Assembly: GCA_016744295.1 (NCBI GenBank) | Contig: JADGEQ010000024.1 | Coordinates: 1-64,000 of the forward strand | Source: Desulfobacteraceae bacterium | GTDB lineage: Bacteria > Desulfobacterota > Desulfobacteria > Desulfobacterales > Desulfobacteraceae | DNA length: 64,000 bases | Direction of reading: 5' to 3' | The notes under the pieces: model-generated | What the model saw: only the letters and a program-made list of their open reading frames with translations | Told to the model about the DNA's origin: nothing | Database searches by the model: none | Part shown: one piece after another, positions 43,773 to 51,800 of the stretch | Numbering within the stretch: the first letter of the stretch is position 1 | Layout: each line of letters begins with the position of its first letter | Program-made: the position numbers and the translations under genes

Positions 43773-45104
43773 TCATGCTCCTCTGCTATAAATGATATTG
43801 CTTATCTTTTGGGTATGTGCTGCATTTTTTTTTTCATGTTTTTTTACCAGTTGTTTGAGCTGGAACCGAATCTGGTCATAGGATTCAGGGCAGGCCAGAT
43901 GCTTTCGGATTTCTTTGATATCCGGTGTATTTAACAGGGCAGTTAATTTGATTTTTGCCTTCTCGACCTGCATCTCAAATAATTTTGTCTGCTCCTTAAA
44001 CCAAATGGCCTTTTCCTCAAGGGTGTTGCCGGCAGGAAGTAAATCAGTATGAATATCCATACCGGCATTTGAAAGAATACCTTTGATTTTGTTAAGGATG
44101 ATTTTTAATTCTTCGGAAGATCTAATTCCAAATCCAACCTGGTTGGGGGAAAATCCAATTTCATCTGATTTGATCCGCATGGCAAACCGAAAGCAATCCT
44201 TAAGTTCTTTTTTCTGATTATGGGTCAGTTTTTTGTACTCAGGGTTTCTTTTCACTACATCTTCATGGGTGAGCATGGCGATTTCCCTGGCCAGATGTTT
44301 CCCTTTTTGTTTTTCTTCTGCCAGTCCTTCCTCATCAATCGACAAATTGTATCCTGTAAACCATGCCTTTCGTTCTCCCATAGCTGCATCCAGTCGCATT
44401 TTATTTAGTTCTTTGTTCATCTGATCTCTTTTCCCCTTGGTCTGTTCAAATACCTCATCCAGGCTTAGATGGGGGTCTTCTTTTAAAATGTCCAACTGAA
44501 GCTGTAATTGCTCCTGCTGCATAAATGCAGCCTGAACATCAATAATTTCCGGGAATTTTTCCCGATACAGGGTGGTGATGTTTTTATTTTCAAGCTTCTG
44601 GCTTTGGATTTCATAGGTGATTTCGCCAAGCTCTTCTCGAACAATATGATATCTTCCTTTTGCGTCAAAATAGATCTTTTCGATTTGCCCGGATTTGGAA
44701 GAAAACTCTGCAAGTTCTTTATAGGTATTAGACATATATTTTTTTACCGTTGAACTGTAAATCTGGTGTTGCGTGAGTTGCATCATAGCCATTTCCTCAA
44801 CTATTTTGGCAAAAAGCTTTGGTGCAGGAAAAGACTTCGTCATCGTGAACAATTGTTCATTATTTTTAAAAATTTGATACAGGTTTTCTGATAAAATTTC
44901 ATTTTTCGCCGGATCACCGTTTGCTTTCAGCATCAAAAAGAGTGTTTCAAGTAAACCAAGGTCACATTTTACAGAAAAATTGAAAATGTCGGTATAAAAT
45001 AGATTTAATTTATCATTACATTTCAATTCAGATTCTGTTTTTAATATGTGACCTTTTTTTTCAAGATATTGCATGTCCTTTTGTAAAGAAAGTTTTTGTG
45101 TCAT
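43773..45104 (-). CDS. coiled-coil protein, first gene of the Clp-propeller operon
   Basis: A 443-residue, mostly helical and charged protein without signal peptide or membrane span. Two coiled-coil stretches stand out: about 185-240 (MQQEQLQLQLDILKED, QTKGKRDQMNKELNKMRLD) and about 370-430 (KLFEMQVEKAKIKLTALL, FQLKQLVKKHEKKNAA). The stretch YKKLTHNQKKELKDCFRFAM lies between. No family was recognised. It ends 4 bases before the Clp-like gene, so the two are probably made in fixed ratio; an adaptor or scaffold for the unfoldase is the simplest guess. Confidence 0.6.
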   Translation of the reverse strand: MTQKLSLQKDMQYLEKKGHILKTESELKCNDKLNLFYTDIFNFSVKCDLGLLETLFLMLKANGDPAKNEILSENLYQIFKNNEQLFTMTKSFPAPKLFAKIVEEMAMMQLTQHQIYSSTVKKYMSNTYKELAEFSSKSGQIEKIYFDAKGRYHIVREELGEITYEIQSQKLENKNITTLYREKFPEIIDVQAAFMQQEQLQLQLDILKEDPHLSLDEVFEQTKGKRDQMNKELNKMRLDAAMGERKAWFTGYNLSIDEEGLAEEKQKGKHLAREIAMLTHEDVVKRNPEYKKLTHNQKKELKDCFRFAMRIKSDEIGFSPNQVGFGIRSSEELKIILNKIKGILSNAGMDIHTDLLPAGNTLEEKAIWFKEQTKLFEMQVEKAKIKLTALLNTPDIKEIRKHLACPESYDQIRFQLKQLVKKHEKKNAAHTQKISNIIYSRGA

Positions 45105-45328
45105 ATTCCCCCCAAATGCGTTGTTAAAAATATTGTTTCTCTGAATAATTTATAATGCAGTCAAGATGCCATCCGCGTGTTAAATAAAAAACGACTTTAA
45201 TATCAAATGGTTATTAAATTGATACGAAATGTTGAGATTCAAATTAATCTACATTGAGATTTTTGGATTCCAATCATGTGAGCAATAAAATGTTTAGGTT
45301 TGGAAATAAAGGGTTTTGATATTAATTT

Positions 45329-45350
45329 AATGTCAAAATAAGTTGACATT
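45329..45350. promoter_or_regulatory. inverted repeat over a -35 box in the divergent promoter region
   Basis: AATGTCAA and TTGACATT flank a 6-base centre as a perfect inverted repeat. The right arm contains TTGACA (45343-45348), a -35 box for the rightward AAA+ gene, with TTCATA/TATAAA-like -10 choices at about 45366-45375. A repressor bound here would block the promoter. The rest of the 45105-45434 gap is AT-rich and contains TTGAGAT half-sites (45232-45238 and 45254-45260). Confidence 0.5.
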
Positions 45351-45434
45351 TGCAGTTCAATCTGATTCATATAAATCTTATTTCAAAAAATACTCACACC
45401 TGGATTTACTTCTTTTTTAGTTGGGAGGATTTGA

Positions 45435-47147
45435 ATGAATCTCGTTTGTTCAAAATATACATTGGATTATGAACTTACCAGCAAGGGACAGTTAGTCGTT
45501 GCGTTTCAGTCCATCCCCTATGATTCACCAGCCAAATTACTAGACTCGCTTAAGTCAAAAGAACCTGCTGTTTATGCAATTCCTCAAAGCGAAATACATA
45601 AATTGACTGTTTATGAAAATATTATCAATTTTCAGGGGAAAAAAAACAGGGACAAGGAACTATTCAGAATCCTGATCAGCACCAATTTAATCCCTTTACT
45701 CATTGGTGTGTATAAATCTAAAGGCAAGCTTGAAAGCAGCGTTAGAGCCTTTTTAAGACGCTGGAATACAATAAAACCCGAAAAAGCAAACAAGAATAAT
45801 GCGTTTATATTGGGTACAGATGAAAACCTGCTGATTCAAATTATGAAAGAACAGGACACGGATCACCCTTTATTAGAAAAGTTGCACAACATAATATATA
45901 AACTGGCAGCATTAAAAAAAGAATCTTCGAAAAGGGTAGTAAATGCGTCACCCAAGGCTGAAGAATTAAAAAACGTGCTGCTCGGCTCTTCTGAAGCCAT
46001 GGATTTTGTACGGGATCGGATCATTCAGTCCGGCCGTCACAGCAGAAATATCCTCTTGCTGGGTGAAACCGGTACAGGCAAAAGTATGGTTGCAAGACTT
46101 ATCCACAATTACAGCAGTCGAAAAAATCAACCATTTGTAACATTTGCCTGCGGATCGGTTACGGGCACACTTTTTGAAGCAGAATTATACGGACATGTCA
46201 AAAATACATTCACCAATGCAATATCAGACCGTAAAGGGTTATGGCAGCAGGCCGGAGAAGGAACTCTTTTTTTTGATGAAATTGGTGATCTGCCTTTGTA
46301 TCAGCAGGCCAAGATCCTTGTAGCCATTGGCAGAAAGGTGATTAGGCCAGTGGGAAGTGATGAAGAGATCCCTGTCAATGCCAGGCTCATATTTGCCACG
46401 AATCGTGATCTGTTTGCCATGGTCAAAAAAGGCTCTTTTCGGGAGGATCTATACTGGCGTATCCGTGAACTTCCGGTTGTCATGCCACCCTTAAAAAAGC
46501 AAAAAGATGCCATTAAAGATATTGCAGTCAAATTGTGGGAAAATATAGCAAGAGAACCCGAGGATGATCCCCTATCCGACCAGATCCTTGACCAATTGGA
46601 ACGGGTAAACTGGACAGGAAATGTCCGGGCCCTTAAAGCTGTTTTAAACGGTCTTTATTATTGGAATATAGATAAGCACACAAAAGACATACAGGATTTG
46701 AACATCGTTCTTGGCCAGCTCCAGTTAAAAACAGATGAAACATGCAGTCTCTGTACGCCGGAACTTTCCGGCAATACTGTCGACATGAACCAGGTAAGAT
46801 GCATGCGGCATTTGAAAAATACAGAGGAATGGCTGCTTGCCTGCACAAAATTATTTGAACCCTTTGTAATGAAATTAACAAATGCAGACGATTTGGAAAA
46901 CCTTGAACCAATCGTGTTAACCCACCGGTTGGAAGAAGGAAAAAAACAGATCGCCGAGCCCTTCCTGTTTGGCAATAAAGAGTTGTTCATGCGGGTTCAT
47001 AATCTGCAGGGGAAATTGGTTTATTTTCATAACCTGATTACAGAAAGATTGTGGCTTCAAGCGCATGAATACTTGACCGGTGAGTTCTCAGAGGATCTGG
47101 ATCAGACACACGATTTGGTTATTGAAGCTGTCCTGGCAGGATACTGA
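45435..47147 (+). CDS. NtrC-type AAA+ ATPase without GAFTGA or Fis HTH
   Basis: A 570-residue protein. The first 180 residues are an unrecognised domain. The AAA+ core resembles sigma-54 activators: Walker A GETGTGKS (210-217), FVTFACGSV, Walker B LFFDEIGDLP, sensor FATNRD and the REDLYWRI arginine region, then WTGNVRALK. However the sigma-54-contacting loop, normally GAFTGA, reads NTFTNA (257-262). The last 150 residues contain no Fis-type helix-turn-helix. So it is unlikely to activate sigma-54 RNA polymerase and is more likely a repurposed ATPase signalling within the island. It heads the plus-strand operon, with ribosome site GGGAGG. Confidence 0.8.
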   Translation: MNLVCSKYTLDYELTSKGQLVVAFQSIPYDSPAKLLDSLKSKEPAVYAIPQSEIHKLTVYENIINFQGKKNRDKELFRILISTNLIPLLIGVYKSKGKLESSVRAFLRRWNTIKPEKANKNNAFILGTDENLLIQIMKEQDTDHPLLEKLHNIIYKLAALKKESSKRVVNASPKAEELKNVLLGSSEAMDFVRDRIIQSGRHSRNILLLGETGTGKSMVARLIHNYSSRKNQPFVTFACGSVTGTLFEAELYGHVKNTFTNAISDRKGLWQQAGEGTLFFDEIGDLPLYQQAKILVAIGRKVIRPVGSDEEIPVNARLIFATNRDLFAMVKKGSFREDLYWRIRELPVVMPPLKKQKDAIKDIAVKLWENIAREPEDDPLSDQILDQLERVNWTGNVRALKAVLNGLYYWNIDKHTKDIQDLNIVLGQLQLKTDETCSLCTPELSGNTVDMNQVRCMRHLKNTEEWLLACTKLFEPFVMKLTNADDLENLEPIVLTHRLEEGKKQIAEPFLFGNKELFMRVHNLQGKLVYFHNLITERLWLQAHEYLTGEFSEDLDQTHDLVIEAVLAGY

Positions 47148-47233
47148 CCTGAGTATTGATCGAATAGGATTTTCATATTTTTTTGAAATTAACCTAGTTG
47201 AAAATGATGTTGCATTCAAAGGAGGCACGTTCC

Positions 47234-47893
47234 ATGGGATGGTTTTCAAGAAAGAAAAAAGAAAAAGAGGTTAAAAAAAAACAGCCTGAGAAAAAATCTG
47301 AAAAAAAGCAGTTGATGGAATGTCCGGTATGCGGCCAGCAGACATTTGAGCAGGTAACGGCGTACATATATACGGAAAAACATACCACGGATAATGATAT
47401 TCCGATTATTGCGATAAAAGAACAAGAATGCAAAGAACAAACCGGTGAGCAGACCGGTTTTTGTGAATCCTGTGGTGGAATTGTACATGGATGGGTTTTT
47501 GCGGATCCTGAAAATGCGGTCAGCAGCTTTAATATAAAAGATCTCAACCGTATGTTTTTCCACCTTAAATCTAAAATGGCTGCCGCCCAAAAAGCCAAGC
47601 AGGATATTCTCGCCGTGATTCCGGAGGTGATTGCCGAGGCAAAAAATCAACTGAAAAACAGTGATCGGGAGTTTGTAGCAGGATATTATTTAATCATAAT
47701 GCTGATAGAAAACAAATATATCAATCTCCACCCGGATTTTATAAAAGCATATGAGGGGTTTAAAAAAAGCAGAGAAATCGGCGTCAATGCAGATCTGCTT
47801 GTAAAAGCCATGCTTGTCAAATCTGGAAGCATGTTTGAAACACATCAGAAGGTAAAAGAAATGTTTCAAAAGTATTCTCCTCAATATTTTTAA
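47234..47893 (+). CDS. zinc-ribbon protein B of the island (paralogue of 38201-38806)
   Basis: A 219-residue protein that begins MGWFSRKKKEKEVKKK, then has the zinc ribbon ECPVCGQQTF and GFCESCGGIVHGWVFADP, then a helical C-terminal half (VAGYYLIIMLIENKYINL). The frame can be read from 47198, but ATG 47234 follows the perfect AAAGGAGG site. It matches protein A in order and in all cysteines. It is the second gene of the plus-strand operon. The basic, aromatic opening shared by both paralogues may be a membrane- or partner-binding tag; that is inference. Confidence 0.75.
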   Translation: MGWFSRKKKEKEVKKKQPEKKSEKKQLMECPVCGQQTFEQVTAYIYTEKHTTDNDIPIIAIKEQECKEQTGEQTGFCESCGGIVHGWVFADPENAVSSFNIKDLNRMFFHLKSKMAAAQKAKQDILAVIPEVIAEAKNQLKNSDREFVAGYYLIIMLIENKYINLHPDFIKAYEGFKKSREIGVNADLLVKAMLVKSGSMFETHQKVKEMFQKYSPQYF

Positions 47894-47921
47894 TTTTTAT
47901 ACCCCGGGAGATAAATAAACC

Positions 47922-48230
47922 ATGACTCAACCAAAAATCAGCCACACTAGAAGTGGACCCCTTACCAGGCTGTGTGCCAACAGGTTCTGTGAAAATTCCA
48001 TTGGTAAATCAGTTTTCATTTCCAATAAATATTTACACAGCACTGGTTTTTATTATTGCAGCTTCTGTGGGGTGGACATCTGTGAACGATGTGTCTGGCA
48101 GGCACCAAAAGATATGCTCGACGATGTTCTACCGGCCTTGTTGGTCGAAGGGGCGGATTTAAAAAAAGGGGTTAATTCCTGCTGCCCGTATTGTGGGTTG
48201 CCGCTGAGTGAAGATAGGAATGAAATATGA
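47922..48230 (+). CDS. small cysteine-rich zinc-binding protein
   Basis: A 102-residue protein with four cysteine pairs: CANRFC, CSFCGVDICERC and CCPYCG. The spacing suggests two zinc-binding knuckles of FYVE/RING-like or treble-clef type, in which CSFCGVDICERC forms the central cross-brace. No family could be named. It overlaps the next gene by 4 bases (ATGA), so the two are translationally coupled. Confidence 0.65.
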   Translation: MTQPKISHTRSGPLTRLCANRFCENSIGKSVFISNKYLHSTGFYYCSFCGVDICERCVWQAPKDMLDDVLPALLVEGADLKKGVNSCCPYCGLPLSEDRNEI

Positions 48231-48712
48231 TTCGAGATGCAGTTAAAAAAAGACTTTCCATGGGATCAGAAGGCCGGTTTCAACATGGGATCGCGTGTAT
48301 GGCATGTGGGCATTATTTAAATGCAGAACCTGCTGATGATATCAAAAGGATCCCTTGTCCCAAGTGCGGTAAAATTTGTTATCAAAATCATAAGGGCGAG
48401 ACTTTTTTGGGAAAAAATGAAGATTTTGAGCAAACACAGGACTATGTCCATTTTAAGGTACGGTCCATGTTCCTCGAACTCCAGGAATTGGCAAAAGAGA
48501 TGGGGTCTGTCGAAGAACTGACGGCAAATATTGAAAAAACAGCCGTGATCAGTGAACGAATTAAAACCTGGCTGTGGGAACACCATGATCCTATTATTTA
48601 TTATAATTTTTTTGATATTCTTCGTCAGGGTGGCGCCAAAGAGTTTGCCGATACCATGGAAACAGCAGCCGATTTTGATCACAAAAGTCTTGAAGAAGAG
48701 GCGGAAACTTAG
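48227..48712 (+). CDS. zinc-ribbon protein with helical C-terminus
   Basis: A 161-residue protein. CMACGHYLN and CPKCGKICYQ form one rubredoxin-like zinc ribbon at residues 24-51. From about 65 on the chain is helical and acidic (MFLELQELAKEMGSVEELTA, ending KSLEEEAET). No family was recognised. It is coupled to the small cysteine-rich gene before it and lies 157 bases before the STAND gene. With the other ribbon proteins it may form a complex scaffold. Confidence 0.65.
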   Translation: MIRDAVKKRLSMGSEGRFQHGIACMACGHYLNAEPADDIKRIPCPKCGKICYQNHKGETFLGKNEDFEQTQDYVHFKVRSMFLELQELAKEMGSVEELTANIEKTAVISERIKTWLWEHHDPIIYYNFFDILRQGGAKEFADTMETAADFDHKSLEEEAET

Positions 48713-48778
48713 ATGCTTGGATGGTTTAAACCTAAAAGAGCAGTTCTTTCAAAACAGTATCAAATGCGTGTCTTATAG
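48713..48778 (+). other. 21-codon frame beginning MLGWFKPKR
   Basis: An ATG directly adjoins the previous stop codon and encodes MLGWFKPKRAVLSK and a few more residues. The start resembles the MGWFSKKK opening of the two large zinc-ribbon paralogues, so it may be a remnant of a third copy. It has no good ribosome site, and chance is possible. Nothing else was seen in 48779-48869. Confidence 0.25.
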
Positions 48779-48869
48779 GACTGGACCATATAAAAGTTTC
48801 CGGAATGGTAAAGCAAGGATTCACTGGTGATATTAACCTGACGTTATTAAACCTGATAAGACTTAAGAG

Positions 48870-51800
48870 ATGAGATTATTTAAAAAATTTTTAAACAAGC
48901 TGGCCAAACCGCAACATTTGGATCGAACAGAGGACGATTTTAAATGGAGAGATGTCCCTGTTTTTATTTCCAGTACATTCAATGACATGCATGCTGAACG
49001 GGACCTGCTGGTTAAACAGGTATTCCCCGATTTGCGGGAATGGTGTGCAAAACGACGGTTAACACTGGTCGACATAGATTTGCGCTGGGGTGTCACTGAA
49101 GAGGAGGCAACTGATAATAATAATGCGGTCGGAGTCTGCCTGAAAAATATTGATGAATCCCGGCCCTTTTTTCTCTGTTTTCTAGGTCAAAGATATGGCT
49201 GGCAGCCAGGTGAAGCAGACTATGAAAATGCAATAAAAGAGTATCCCAACCTGAAATCATCCATCCAGGACATGTATTCTGTAACAGAGCATGAAATTCA
49301 TCACGCGCTTTTTTCAAAATATCATTTGCCCGGGAAATTAAAACAATATCTGCCTGTGGAAGCCCCTCTCTTTTTAAGACGTTCAGATGGATATCTGGGC
49401 CAGATGCATCCGGAAGCACCGGCAGTTCTAAAACGAATTTACAGTGATTTACATGATGAGAATCAGGAATTAAAAGCAGAGTTACAACGCAAAAAAAAGA
49501 ATCTGGAACAGGTTATCCTTTCTGCACATACAATCACAGACTATTCTGTAGAATGGGATAATACCCAGACTACCCCTGAACTGGCTATCCCGCTGCGATG
49601 CCCCTCAGAAAAGCCGGACGCCATAAAGCAATGGCAGGCCCTTTGGAAAAAGTATGCCGGGATCAATCTTGATCAGAATTTTATTCCTGACAATTCCCTT
49701 GAAATGGAAGCCGCCCTGAAATTTAATGAACAATTGTGCCGGGGACGGCTGGGCAAATTCCAAAGCAATGGGGATAAGTTAGCACAGGTTATTTCAGATT
49801 TGCTTAAGGATGCCATTTTAAAAAGGTTTCCCCGCCGAAAATCAGTTGAGAGTATGATTGGTATGAAGCCTGAACTGGAACAGCAGGAGTCATTTCTTCT
49901 GCATGCATCCAAGGGGTATGTCAAACGAAAAGATGATTTTGTATCCCTGGATGATTATTTTGAATCACAAAGCAACGGTTTTTTAGCAGTAAGTGCACAG
50001 GCGGGTGGCGGGAAAACAACGCTGCTGGCAAACTGGATTTTCTCTCTTCGTCAACCCGGCAATAACAGCTCTAAAACAAAGGTGATTTTTAGATTCATTG
50101 GTGCCAGTGACCGATCAACAACTGTCGAAGAACTTCTTCTTTCCATTTTTGAAGAAATCCATGATGACGGATTGTTGAGTCGACCAATCCCGCAGGATAT
50201 CCGTGAACTGCGCCTGAACTGGATAGATCTTATTGGGGAAGTGGCTCAAACAAAACCACTGCTTCTCGTGATTGACGGTTTAGATCAGCTTGAAAGCGGG
50301 ATGGATGATCTTTCATGGCTGCCGGGGAAATTGCCGGAATCATTTAAATTGATTTTCAGCTTTAAACTGGGATCTATCCAATCTGACAGTTTTCTTGCGG
50401 AGTGTCGTAAATCAAGCACAATAGATCTTTGCGATGTTCCTTTTTTTGATGATTCACACAAAAGAATGATGATCAATCTTTATCTGGAACGGTATTTAAA
50501 ACGTCTTGACCCGAACCATATCGAAACGCTACTGTCTCTTAAAGGGGCTCAACAGCCTGGCAGCCCATTGTTTATAAAAATCATTCTGTCTGAGCTTCGT
50601 ATGTTTGGGGCTTTTTCCCAGCTGAGAGAAGAAATCGAAAAATCATTCGGACATACACCGGTCAGTGCATTTAACAGATTGCTGATCCGGCTTGAAAAAG
50701 ATCCGGCCTATACTCTGCTGCCTCCAAAAACTACAGTTCCCGTTATTATGGGGACGCTTGCCCATGCCCGGCATGGACTATCCGTATTTGAACTCTCTGA
50801 TATTGTTTATCACTACCATCGTCAGCAATTTTCGATTGAGTCTGTGGAGGATGCCGTCAATCTGGTACTCCGCCAGGTCAGGTCGTTTCTGGCAATACGT
50901 TCGGGCAGGTATGGTTTTTTTTATGATTCATTTAAACAGGCCTGTATTGAAAAATATACTCAAACCGAGACGATAGAAACCTGGAATCGTTTATTGGCTG
51001 ACTATTTTGAAAGAACTGGTAGGGTTGAAGGAGCCGGAAAAAGAGAGACCGGAAAAAGATTTAATCGCCGTATGCTTTCTGAACTGCCATATCACTTGAC
51101 CGAGGCAAATGAATTGAATCGCCTTGCTGATTTTTTGTGTGATATAAATTTTATTCAGGCAAAGTATCAGGCAAATATGCCGGATGAATTATTGTCCGAC
51201 TATGAACGACTCAAGATTTCAGAAAACAGCACTGATGAAACATCCGCCGGATTATATCAATTTAAAACCTTTAACCGTGTCAATAATAAATTGCTGAGAA
51301 ATGACCCCGGGTTGCTGATGCAGCTTGCGCTGAAGGAACCGGCAGCTAATGCAGTTTTTGTTCAAGCCGATCAATTGGTTTATGCAGATACACAAAAAAA
51401 AAGCTATTTCATGTGGCAAAATAAACCGGAGCACATTTCGCCTGTGTCATTATCCTATCCAATGCTTTCTGATAGAATCATAGATGTATCCCTGGGAAAA
51501 GATAGACATCATTTTGTGTCTGTAGATACTACGGGGCGTCTGGTCATACTTGCTGTGGAAAGCGGTAAAATTTTGTTAAATAAAAAGGTATCTGACACTC
51601 CCATCAGTTCTCCGGTTTTATCTGAAACTCAAAACCGGGTTGGTTTTATTGAAGGAATGAGCAACTTTATTGTTTACCGAATCAGCCCGTTTCAAGAAAT
51701 ACATTCCCATCAAATGCATTGCCTGATAGATTTCTGTGTTGCAAATGAAGCGGCTAACCATTTTGCCTTTGTATGTGATAAAAATGTTTATTTTTATGAT

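Noticed and set aside
39213..45104. ClpV-type type VI secretion module
   Set aside because: There are no Tss sheath, baseplate or membrane genes, and the ATPase has an IGF loop; the neighbours are unrelated to T6SS.
45435..47147. Annotation as a sigma-54 transcriptional activator
   Set aside because: The sigma-54 contact loop is NTFTNA and no Fis HTH is present, although overall AAA+ similarity would trigger that label.
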